The notes: a model not told the origin generated them from the sequence alone. Positions 1-5,705 are shown, counted from the first letter of the stretch. The stretch is DNA of 6,238 bases from Clostridiales bacterium (GCA_015655565.1 JAATEU010000095.1:1-6238), one strand, 5' to 3'. Numbers and translations are program-made.

Positions 1-1127
1 AAAGTGGTTTTACCGCTTCCCATTTCTCCGGTTATTACAATTACCAGGCATCCTCTGACCATCCATTTTAAAACATCAACCAGTATCTCCTTCCCTTCAT
101 CCGTAATTATATTATGTATATCCATATCCAGAATACTGTCATGTTTCCGGACAAAGAATGCCCACCGGTCGGAAAATGGCGGCCGGAACGTAACTACCCT
201 GGAACCGTCCTTCATATCATTTGCAATAAATCCTTTAGCCTCACTAAGCTGTCCGGGGTTTCCATAACGGTAAATGTTTTTACAAACCCGCACCAGTTCC
301 CTCTGTGATTCAAAACCCAAAAAGGATAAATGAGTAGTTTTTCCCTGAAAGAAAATCCAGATGCTGTTATATGCATTCAGGTTTTTATAACCGATCGTTT
401 CAATTGTTTCAGCATGATAAGTGAAAAAATCAAACGGTATTCCGGAAATACCACCGGATACTCCGTCAATTTTCATGTCCCTTATTTCATCAATCACCCC
501 AAAGCCTTTGTATAACTGATAAATACGCTGTGCTAAAATCTCCAGCTTATCAGCGAACCGTAAATAAACCGATTCTGATTCATAGGTTGCCTCGACCTCC
601 TGCTTCGTTATTTCATAGCGCTCTTCCTCCCCGTCCGTTTTCAGGTCCGATAAGTGATAGGTATCAATCAACACGGACAAAGCATCCTGTTTATATTGTT
701 TTTTATAGATATACAGCAGTATTTCAAATTTGTCCTGTATTTTTAAAGATTTACTTTTATTAAAAGAAATAACCCGGTCAATATTATCCTCCTTTATATC
801 TGAATTTTTCTGAAGTATTTCCTTAATGTAATCCTTAACATATTCCTTTGCCCCTAAATCACCCTGGCCGCAGCTGCGCAGGTTTTTCCTGAGCAGACTT
901 TTTATTTTTTCCCGCTTTCGCGTTTCCTGTTTATTCAGGTTTAAATCTGCAATGTTTTTATTCAATATGCCCTCAAAGGTATTTTTGACTTCCTTTACAA
1001 GACAGGGAATACTATATGGATCTGCTTCTGCTTCTTCCGGAACCGAATCATCCTTTTTTCCGGAATGATATAAGAATACAAAACCGGCGGCAGCGATAAA
1101 AATAATTAATATCACGTTTGCAATCAC
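1..1127 (-). CDS. tadA: TadA/CpaF-family secretion ATPase, N-terminal part (C-terminus beyond window)
   Basis: This is the hexameric ATPase that powers Flp/Tad pilus assembly at the inner face of the membrane. 375 codons are visible; the frame is open to the left edge. Residues 3-20 form a hydrophobic helix (a predicted membrane anchor), followed by an acidic linker and a charged helical region (about 40-150). The family-like core follows: GFGVIDEIRD at 208-217, DGVSGG at 221-226, a long N-domain with SEAKGFIANDMKDGSRV at about 295-311, RPPFS at 315-319, and Walker A GEMGSGKTT at 367-375. The catalytic half (Asp box, Walker B, His box) lies outside. The start is GTG at 1127, sharing GTGA with the upstream stop and preceded by AAGGGGGTGAT, almost the full anti-SD complement. 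Walker A sits about 100 residues further in than I recall for CpaF/TadA, because of the N-terminal extension. The family call is firm; the exact ortholog is inferred. Confidence 0.88.
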   Translation of the reverse strand, partial: MIANVILIIFIAAAGFVFLYHSGKKDDSVPEEAEADPYSIPCLVKEVKNTFEGILNKNIADLNLNKQETRKREKIKSLLRKNLRSCGQGDLGAKEYVKDYIKEILQKNSDIKEDNIDRVISFNKSKSLKIQDKFEILLYIYKKQYKQDALSVLIDTYHLSDLKTDGEEERYEITKQEVEATYESESVYLRFADKLEILAQRIYQLYKGFGVIDEIRDMKIDGVSGGISGIPFDFFTYHAETIETIGYKNLNAYNSIWIFFQGKTTHLSFLGFESQRELVRVCKNIYRYGNPGQLSEAKGFIANDMKDGSRVVTFRPPFSDRWAFFVRKHDSILDMDIHNIITDEGKEILVDVLKWMVRGCLVIVITGEMGSGKTT

Positions 1128-1921
1128 ACATTATCACCCCCTTTTATAAACCTGCCTGATATTAAATCCACCGCTTTTTTTATTTTTTTAATAAAATATT
1201 GATTACTTTCTCCCTTGCAGTTCACCATGTTTTTTACTATATAAGGAATTGTTCTTCCATCTGTCATGGCATCCATATACTCAGCATTATAAGGTATTAC
1301 CGCCGTTTTATTTTTTAAACTATGGTAGCTTCTTTCCAGGTTAATCCGGTTATATCTTGAGTTGCGATTATAATTGCCAATCAGGTAGACTGTCTTTTGT
1401 TCCGGATGATGATATCTGGAAAAATAATTGTCGATGATGTTTTTATTCTGGGGAAAAGTTACTACAATTAAATCTGCCTCCTCCTTAATTTTTTTTGATA
1501 TTTTATCCGGACCCGGTACGGTATCGATAAATAACAGTTCATATACCTTATTTACGGATTTTAAGATGGCCGGCAAGGCAGCCGTCATATCTTCTTCGAA
1601 CAGGTTTTTATTTTCTTTAGCGGTACCGGGTAATAAGTGCAGCCTGTTATTATAAAGTGACAAAGAAGAAGCATGAATGACTTCTTCATTCAGTTCCGAC
1701 ACTTTAATATTTCTTGATAAAGAATCCAGTCCGATATTCTCAAACATTTCCCCATCTGCTTCTTTACCCAAAAGGGCCTTTTCCAGACCTCTGTCAGAAA
1801 GATGGCTCTGTAATAAAAAGGTTCTTTTCTTTAATATCATGGCAGACATAACAGCAGCCGCAAGCATATTACTGGTAGTGCCGGATTGCCCCGGTACGGG
1901 ACTCCAAAATGCTATTATCAA
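1124..1921 (-). CDS. TadZ/CpaE-like MinD/ParA-fold protein, third copy, P-loop without lysines
   Basis: A 265-residue protein of the ParA/MinD fold, probably a TadZ/CpaE-like factor that places or regulates the Tad pilus machine. Residues 1-18 (MIIAFWSPVPGQSGTTSN) align without gaps to the first MinD-like protein of this operon (MKIAFWSSAKGGSGVTSN), but both P-loop lysines are missing: Pro10 replaces the signature Lys and Thr15 the Walker A Lys. Walker B-like LLFIDT is at 129-134 and KEEADLIVV at 146-154. YNRNSRYN (184-191) and AVIPYNAEYMDA (207-218) recur in the first copy as YNKNSSLN and AVIPYNIEYQEA. No receiver-like N-domain or membrane segment is seen. I chose TTG at 1921 because AGAGG lies 8 nt upstream and homology begins there; an in-frame GTG at 1930 overlaps that ribosome binding site. 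One nt separates it from the previous stop. ATP binding is doubtful. Confidence 0.82.
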   Translation of the reverse strand: MIIAFWSPVPGQSGTTSNMLAAAVMSAMILKKRTFLLQSHLSDRGLEKALLGKEADGEMFENIGLDSLSRNIKVSELNEEVIHASSLSLYNNRLHLLPGTAKENKNLFEEDMTAALPAILKSVNKVYELLFIDTVPGPDKISKKIKEEADLIVVTFPQNKNIIDNYFSRYHHPEQKTVYLIGNYNRNSRYNRINLERSYHSLKNKTAVIPYNAEYMDAMTDGRTIPYIVKNMVNCKGESNQYFIKKIKKAVDLISGRFIKGGDNV

Positions 1922-1922
1922 A

Positions 1923-2579
1923 TTATGCACCTCTTTTCGCTTTCTTATAAGCCTGTCCGACTTCCGACCGGTTGAATTTAAATGTTTCCGATATCAATTG
2001 ATTTAAGAGATACTTAAGCTGGGCGGACAGGTTTTTAAATTTAATATCATTACTATACTGAAGCGCAATCATATTTTCTTTATCTGCATCATCATAATAG
2101 AGAGCATAATACATTTTAATGTTTATTTTATTTTCTTTCAGGTTTTCCAATAAATAAGTTATATTATCTTTTCTGATCATATCCTTTATGATTAAATAGG
2201 TATCCGCCTGAATCAGCTTTATGTTTTGTATCCTTGAAATATTGTGCTGCTGTTTGTCCGTAACCAGAAATATCTGTGAACAGTTACTAATATCTTTATG
2301 CATTGTCTTAAAACCAAAATCAATTAAAATATAATCGTATTCCCTGATAAAATCGGATACGTTTCTATCCTTCATAAAATCTATATTTCTAAAATTGATT
2401 TTATTTACCTTGGGATTTAAGGATTCCGGTATCGGCACACAATAGGTAAGCGCTTCCGTCTCAGAATTATCTATGAGCAATACTTTCTGTTTCAGATTTA
2501 ACAGAAGTATTGAAACATATAGTATAATGTCATATGTTTCAATACCGAGAAAACCCGCAACATTTGCTTTAATCGACAT
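1923..2579 (-). CDS. MinD/ParA-like protein without a P-loop, second copy
   Basis: A 218-residue protein that keeps the outline of a MinD/ParA fold. KVLLIDNSE at 32-40 matches the Walker A' strand with its Asp37, YDYILIDFGF at 81-90 matches Walker B with Asp87, and SQIFLVTDKQ at 101-110 matches the next core strand. Where a P-loop is expected (about 9-16) there is only GFLGIETY, so nucleotide binding in the usual way is unlikely. The C-terminus is basic (KKAKRG). The start is ATG at 2579, with GGGAGG just upstream; it overlaps the end of the SAF gene by 11 bp. The frame stays open upstream to 2714, but that part lies inside the SAF gene and lacks a comparable site. Position between the SAF gene and another MinD-like gene suggests a structural or partner role in Tad assembly (inference). 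It is much diverged, and the family call rests on strand motifs only. Confidence 0.78.
   Translation of the reverse strand: MSIKANVAGFLGIETYDIILYVSILLLNLKQKVLLIDNSETEALTYCVPIPESLNPKVNKINFRNIDFMKDRNVSDFIREYDYILIDFGFKTMHKDISNCSQIFLVTDKQQHNISRIQNIKLIQADTYLIIKDMIRKDNITYLLENLKENKINIKMYYALYYDDADKENMIALQYSNDIKFKNLSAQLKYLLNQLISETFKFNRSEVGQAYKKAKRGA
1928..1936 (-). promoter_or_regulatory. Ribosome binding site that decides a TTG start
   Basis: AAAGAGGTG on the minus strand. Its AGAGG core is 8 nt from TTG at 1921, whereas the in-frame GTG at 1930-1928 is part of the site itself and could not be used efficiently. It lies across the last codons of the upstream gene, so translation of the two is probably coupled. 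Confidence 0.6.
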
Positions 2580-3525
2580 AATATATTTCCTCCCCGCTTT
2601 CTTCTTCACTCGGAGCGTAATCATTCCCTGTTTTGCCAGCCTCTGTAATATTATTCCCCGTATTATTATTCTCTGTATTACCTTCATAATCCGGGTTATA
2701 GCTTCCCCTCCCACTTAAGGTTACTTTACCGTTATAATCATTATAAAACTGAATCAGCCTGTCCTCTAATTCCTTTCTCACGCTTACACCGAGTTCCTTT
2801 GCTGCTGTTTGTACAACATTGGGATCTTCTTTAATCAACCGGATTACATCCGTTCCGGGTGTATAGGTTACCTGCGGTGCTTCCTGTATCAATGGTTCTA
2901 TATACTTAACCGTATATAATTTAGAACCCTCATTTAAATAACAGTCCACGATGGCTCCGGATATTCTTAATATTTCTTCCGCACTAAGCCACATAAAACA
3001 ATAGCCTGTTTCCAGTGATAGATTTTTCACTGCTTTCTTGCCTAAGACTATGTAATTTTCCCCATTTGGATATAAAATCCGGATATCAACATAATCATTT
3101 TCTGTTAAATTGCTGTTCAGGAAAAACGTATTAAATTCCATCTCCCTTAAACTGTCATCCGTCAGGTCATCCGTTAACATTGTCTTTAATATTGGAGTTC
3201 CTGCCCTTATATTAATTAAAGCAGCCTTACCAATATCCTCCTCCGTCATAAAGCAGTTCCCGGATTGCTCTGAAAGAACCTCAACATATTTCAAATTATC
3301 TTTTGTTATTCTGCTTCCTGCTGATATGTCTCCCTTTACTTCATATACATATACTTTTTTCGATTCCAACTGTTGGGACAGTACCCGTAATTCATTCCGG
3401 TAATTCTTTTTGATGTTACTTATTATTGTAAAATACGCCGTTGTAAATACCGTTCCAATAATAACAATGCATAAAAGAGATACCATAATATGCCGCCATG
3501 TGGATCTTTTAAGTCTCCTTCTCAT
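2569..3525 (-). CDS. cpaB: SAF-domain membrane-anchored pilus assembly protein (CpaB/RcpC-like)
   Basis: A 318-residue protein of the CpaB/RcpC type, which in Tad systems acts outside the cytoplasmic membrane in pilus biogenesis. A basic N-terminus (RRRLKR) is followed by one transmembrane helix at about 14-36 and a short charged helix (38-57). The SAF domain spans about 57-120, with DISAGSRITKDNL (66-78), IGKAALINIRAGTPI (98-112) and other typical positions. NDYVDIRILYPNGENYIVLGKKAVKNL (143-169) resembles the RcpC/CpaB core that follows SAF. From about 275 the tail is low-complexity, rich in Asn, Gly and Glu, ending in acidic EEESGEEIYYVD. The start is ATG at 3525, with AAGGAGG about 9 nt upstream; ATGA is shared with the stop of the preceding gene. 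Gram-positive hosts lack the outer-membrane secretin RcpC is linked to, so its exact role here is open. Confidence 0.85.
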   Translation of the reverse strand: MRRRLKRSTWRHIMVSLLCIVIIGTVFTTAYFTIISNIKKNYRNELRVLSQQLESKKVYVYEVKGDISAGSRITKDNLKYVEVLSEQSGNCFMTEEDIGKAALINIRAGTPILKTMLTDDLTDDSLREMEFNTFFLNSNLTENDYVDIRILYPNGENYIVLGKKAVKNLSLETGYCFMWLSAEEILRISGAIVDCYLNEGSKLYTVKYIEPLIQEAPQVTYTPGTDVIRLIKEDPNVVQTAAKELGVSVRKELEDRLIQFYNDYNGKVTLSGRGSYNPDYEGNTENNNTGNNITEAGKTGNDYAPSEEESGEEIYYVD

Positions 3526-4385
3526 AGGGACTCCTCCTTCTGACTTATACTTACTGCATTATCCATAATCATAGCCACTGCTTTTTTTACATCCCGTATA
3601 AAACTATAGTTGGGACTTTTTCGCTTACAAGTGTAATTACGCGATAAAAATTCAACAACAGTTCCTTGGGATACCGCTTCCTGGTATTCAATATTATAAG
3701 GAATTACTGCAATATGAGGTTTACTGATTGAGTGAGTTTTGGATATTTTTTTAAGATTTAAACTAGAATTTTTATTATAGCTGCTAATTAAGAATACACA
3801 TTTGTTTAAGATTGATGAATAATTATCAAAGAAATACTGTATCATAAATGAATTTTGAATCAGATTAACGACTACTAAGTCTACTTCCTCTAGAATGATT
3901 TTCGAACTAAGATTATTTTTGTTAGAAGTGTCAATATAGGTAATATCTGCAAATATTTCCGATGCATCCAGTATATGCTTTATATTCCCATATAGATTAT
4001 AATCAAATGTCTCCTGGTTTAATTCATAACTGGCAGGGATATAGTATAACGAATTATCTAATATCTCCAGTGATGCTTCCTTTATTACCTGTGATGAATC
4101 CTGATCCGGTTTTCGTGAATTATCATATTTAAAATCATATTTTCCGGTGGAAAATTGATTTATTATATAATCCATACCTATATGCCTGAATTGATAATTC
4201 TCCTCTCTTTCCATAAAACTTGCCCGATGGTACATCAAAACATTCTCCAGTTTATTTTTCTGGTAGTGATTTTCTATGAGTATTGATCTATAGGAATACT
4301 CCATAGCTGATGCGATACTGATACAAGCTAAATTACTTGTCACACCGCTACCCCCTTTTGCACTGCTCCAAAATGCTATCTTCAT
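3522..4385 (-). CDS. TadZ/CpaE-like MinD/ParA-fold protein, first gene of the Tad operon
   Basis: A 287-residue MinD/ParA-fold protein, first in the pilus operon and likely a TadZ/CpaE-type localisation factor. The deviant Walker A region is AKGGSGVTSN (9-18). The signature Lys10 is present, but Val15 stands where the catalytic Walker A lysine of KGGxGKT should be. The Walker A' strand is SILIEN (34-39), with Glu38 in place of Asp. Walker B-like ITYIDTSN is at 148-155, EEVDLVVVN at 166-174, and AVIPYNIEYQEA at 226-237. It starts directly with the first strand, so the receiver-like N-domain of typical TadZ/CpaE (about 370 residues or more) is absent. The start is ATG at 4385, with AGGGG 7 nt upstream; an in-frame TTG at 4403 overlaps no useful ribosome binding site. 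Its stop shares ATGA with the SAF gene. Weak or lost ATP hydrolysis is inferred, not shown. Confidence 0.85.
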   Translation of the reverse strand: MKIAFWSSAKGGSGVTSNLACISIASAMEYSYRSILIENHYQKNKLENVLMYHRASFMEREENYQFRHIGMDYIINQFSTGKYDFKYDNSRKPDQDSSQVIKEASLEILDNSLYYIPASYELNQETFDYNLYGNIKHILDASEIFADITYIDTSNKNNLSSKIILEEVDLVVVNLIQNSFMIQYFFDNYSSILNKCVFLISSYNKNSSLNLKKISKTHSISKPHIAVIPYNIEYQEAVSQGTVVEFLSRNYTCKRKSPNYSFIRDVKKAVAMIMDNAVSISQKEESL

Positions 4386-4414
4386 GTATATTCCCCTTTT
4401 CAATATTTAATTTT

Positions 4415-4444
4415 TTAAATTAATATAAAAAAGTCACATAGCAT
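4415..4444 (-). CDS. Possible 9-codon leader ORF upstream of the Tad operon
   Basis: ATG at 4444 opens a nine-codon frame, MLCDFFILI, ending in TAA at 4415. GAGGTG ends 4 nt before the ATG, a better ribosome binding site than many of the real genes here have. The stop codon falls inside a 17-nt dyad (TTAATTT, 3 nt, AAATTAA; 4407-4423) just before the ribosome binding site of the first operon gene. It lies downstream of the predicted promoter, so it would be in the leader of the operon mRNA. No run of one regulatory amino acid is present, so classical amino-acid attenuation is not indicated. It may be chance in AT-rich DNA, or a small translated ORF that affects ribosome loading on the next gene. 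Confidence 0.25.
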   Translation of the reverse strand: MLCDFFILI

Positions 4445-4493
4445 AATTCACCTCACTTTCCTGAATAATTATGGGATATTAATGAATAAATTA

Positions 4494-4516
4494 AGATAAT
4501 AAAGATAATAGATAAT
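4494..4516. repeat. Three AGATAAT direct repeats near the Tad operon transcript start
   Basis: The heptamer AGATAAT occurs on the plus strand at 4494-4500, 4503-4509 and 4510-4516, and a 10-bp palindrome AGATATATCT is at 4519-4528. All lie just downstream of the predicted -10 box, in the first transcribed bases. They could be a protein-binding array or simple low-complexity AT sequence; the sequence alone does not decide. Confidence 0.35.
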
Positions 4517-4529
4517 TTAGATATATCTT

Positions 4530-4558
4530 ATAATAAATGATTTTTTACATTTTGTAAA
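4530..4558 (-). promoter_or_regulatory. Sigma-70-type promoter for the Tad operon
   Basis: On the minus strand TTTACA (4558-4553) and TATTAT (4535-4530) are 17 bp apart, matching five of six consensus bases each at the ideal spacing. Transcription would begin near 4523, giving a leader of about 138 nt before the first operon gene at 4385. The surroundings are very AT-rich, so a chance match is possible, but no comparable pair was noticed closer to the gene. Confidence 0.55.
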
Positions 4559-4570
4559 GTAATTTTTACA
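4544..4570. promoter_or_regulatory. Iterated TTTACA/TGTAAA dyad, operator-like
   Basis: Plus strand order: TTTACA (4544-4549), 3 nt, TGTAAA (4553-4558), 6 nt, TTTACA (4565-4570). The first two half-sites make a perfect 15-bp dyad, and the middle one pairs again with the third. The middle half-site is also the predicted -35 box of the Tad operon, so a protein bound here would compete with RNA polymerase. No known regulator could be named with confidence from this motif. Confidence 0.4.
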
Positions 4571-4572
4571 TT

Positions 4573-4600
4573 AATTTCTTATATTTTTATATGCGAAATT
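4573..4600. repeat. 28-nt inverted repeat upstream of the Tad promoter
   Basis: AATTTC (4573-4578) and GAAATT (4595-4600) are exact inverted arms, with a further ATAT/ATAT pair inside. It lies between the hairpin element after the small gene and the -35 box. It may be an upstream binding site or part of the terminator region; the arms are short and AT-rich, so significance is uncertain. Confidence 0.25.
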
Positions 4601-4623
4601 GTCTGCGGTTCCCTGCTCTTTGT

Positions 4624-4726
4624 AAAAAAGGACAAGACTGCTTAAAAATCCAGGATTAAATCCTGCATCTCAAATAAGTTTTACTTATCCGGTAAGTTAA
4701 GTAATTTATGTATTTTTTAACAGTCT
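4624..4726 (-). terminator. Hairpin-rich element, probable terminator of the pyrimidine unit
   Basis: Outer arms AGACTGcTTAAAAA (from 4635) and TTTTTTAACAGTCT (to 4726) pair with one bulge. Inside lie a perfect dyad, CAGGATTAAATCCTG (4651-4665), and several overlapping ATAAGT/ACTTAT-type stems between 4674 and 4704. Read leftwards, the outer stem is followed 5 nt later by six U residues (4629-4624), as in an intrinsic terminator. Read rightwards it is followed by CAUUUUU, so it could act in both directions. The outer stem is AU-rich below its AGACTG cap and the enclosed region is long, so this is not a textbook terminator. A structured RNA is an alternative. Confidence 0.45.
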
Positions 4727-4736
4727 CATTTTTATA

Positions 4737-4889
4737 CTAGAACAGGATTTCTGATTTTTTCTTTAGTAATCTTCCGCCGCTGATAATCATTAAAACTCCG
4801 CCTGCAATACCAACTGCAATGAATAGAATTCCCATAACTAAATTACCAATGCCTACCGATTTCATTGTGGTATAAATTTTCTCACTCAT
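4737..4889 (-). CDS. Small single-pass membrane protein of unknown function (50 aa)
   Basis: A 50-residue protein starting MSEKIYTTMKSVGIGN and ending KKKSEILF. Residues 14-38 form one glycine-rich hydrophobic helix, followed by a basic patch (RLLKKK, 40-45), which favours a cytoplasmic C-terminus by the positive-inside rule. The start is ATG at 4889, with AGGAG 6 nt upstream. It begins 56 nt after pyrE, with no clear terminator between, so it may share the pyrimidine transcript; the hairpin element follows its stop directly. Small proteins of similar layout are, as far as I recall, common hypothetical proteins in Lachnospiraceae, but I cannot verify that here. Nothing in the sequence shows a link to pyrimidine synthesis or to the pilus genes. 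Good codon content and ribosome binding site make it a likely real gene. Confidence 0.7.
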   Translation of the reverse strand: MSEKIYTTMKSVGIGNLVMGILFIAVGIAGGVLMIISGGRLLKKKSEILF

Positions 4890-4945
4890 ATTTAGCTCCT
4901 ATCTGCTGCTTGTGCAGTCTTTTTGATAATAGAAACGTTCTTTAC

Positions 4946-5626
4946 TTATACTTGTACCGCACCATATTGTTCATAATATGCATCAATGGCCGTTTTTAGT
5001 TTAACATCAATTATGACAGTTCCATTATAAGGCTTATTGTACAAATGTTCAACTACTTCTTCCATAGTTACGATAGCAGTCGTCTTTAAATTATAAACTT
5101 CTTCAATCTCAGTTAAAGCACTTTTGTTTCCCTGACCCTTTTCCATACGGTCAACCGATACCACCAGGCCAAAAACGGTAACCTCACCCTGTGCTTTAAG
5201 AATTGGCATTGTCTCACCGACGGAAGTTCCTGCAGTGGTAACATCTTCGATTATAATGATTTTATCCTTATCCTGTATGGGGCCTCCAAGGAGAATTCCC
5301 TTATCACCATGATCCTTTACTTCCTTCCGGTTGGAGCAGTAACGTATCTCCTGTCCGTAAATTTCACTGATTGCCATGGAAGCTGCAACACTTAAAGGAA
5401 TCCCTTTATATGCCGGTCCATATAATACGTCAAAATCCAATCCGAAGCTTTCTTTAATTGCTTTTGCATAATACCCGCCAAGTTTTCTTAACTGTGAACC
5501 TGTTCTGTAAAAACCTGCATTAATGAAGAAAGGTGTTTTTCTTCCGCTCTTGGTAGTAAAATCACCAAACTTTAATACTCCACAATCCACCATAAACTCA
5601 ATAAACTCCTGCTTGTACTGTTCCAT
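4946..5626 (-). CDS. pyrE: Orotate phosphoribosyltransferase
   Basis: PyrE joins orotate and PRPP to give orotidine 5'-phosphate in de novo UMP synthesis, in the cytoplasm. The 226 residues are complete and near the family's usual 210-230. SGRKTPFFINAG (27-38) is the N-terminal substrate region, and YGPAYKGIPL (69-78) follows. The flexible catalytic loop is NRKEVKDHG (99-107), with Lys101, Lys104 and His106. The PRPP-binding motif is IIIIEDVTTAGTS (123-135), with the paired acidic residues Glu127-Asp128; the second acidic position is well kept although Glu replaces the more common Asp. The start is ATG at 5626, with GGAGG 8 nt upstream. It lies 79 nt downstream of pyrD on the same strand, consistent with one pyrimidine operon. 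No PyrR-type attenuator was recognised in that gap. Confidence 0.96.
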   Translation of the reverse strand: MEQYKQEFIEFMVDCGVLKFGDFTTKSGRKTPFFINAGFYRTGSQLRKLGGYYAKAIKESFGLDFDVLYGPAYKGIPLSVAASMAISEIYGQEIRYCSNRKEVKDHGDKGILLGGPIQDKDKIIIIEDVTTAGTSVGETMPILKAQGEVTVFGLVVSVDRMEKGQGNKSALTEIEEVYNLKTTAIVTMEEVVEHLYNKPYNGTVIIDVKLKTAIDAYYEQYGAVQV

Positions 5627-5705
5627 AAAATCAACCTCCGTTTATAATTTTTATTTCACGCCTGCCCATATGAGCCTATCCTGTTACAGTTTTATTCCAT
5701 TTAGA

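Noticed and set aside
4..763. Several plus-strand open frames (61-87 codons) at the left end
   Set aside because: They lie opposite the TadA/CpaF gene, whose minus-strand frame is continuous and carries family motifs; none has a convincing ribosome binding site or recognisable protein.
1428..2006. Plus-strand open frames opposite the third MinD-like gene (75 and 109 codons)
   Set aside because: They are antisense shadows of a motif-bearing gene, with no family features.
2580..2714. N-terminal extension of the second MinD-like gene to 2714
   Set aside because: The extra 45 residues are Arg/Ile-rich out-of-frame translation of the SAF gene tail; the ATG at 2579 has GGGAGG at good spacing.
4386..4403. 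TTG at 4403 as start of the first MinD-like gene
   Set aside because: It would translate the ribosome binding site itself; ATG at 4385 has AGGGG 7 nt upstream and matches the paralogue's N-terminus.
4902..4926. CTGC-TTGT-GCAG hairpin followed by a T-run on the plus strand as a terminator
   Set aside because: The stem is only 4 bp and no plus-strand gene ends there; on the minus strand no U-run follows it.
5627..5705. PyrR-binding attenuator or other riboswitch between pyrD and pyrE
   Set aside because: No PyrR-type binding loop or terminator/antiterminator pair could be recognised; there is only a short imperfect dyad around GCCCATATGAGC.
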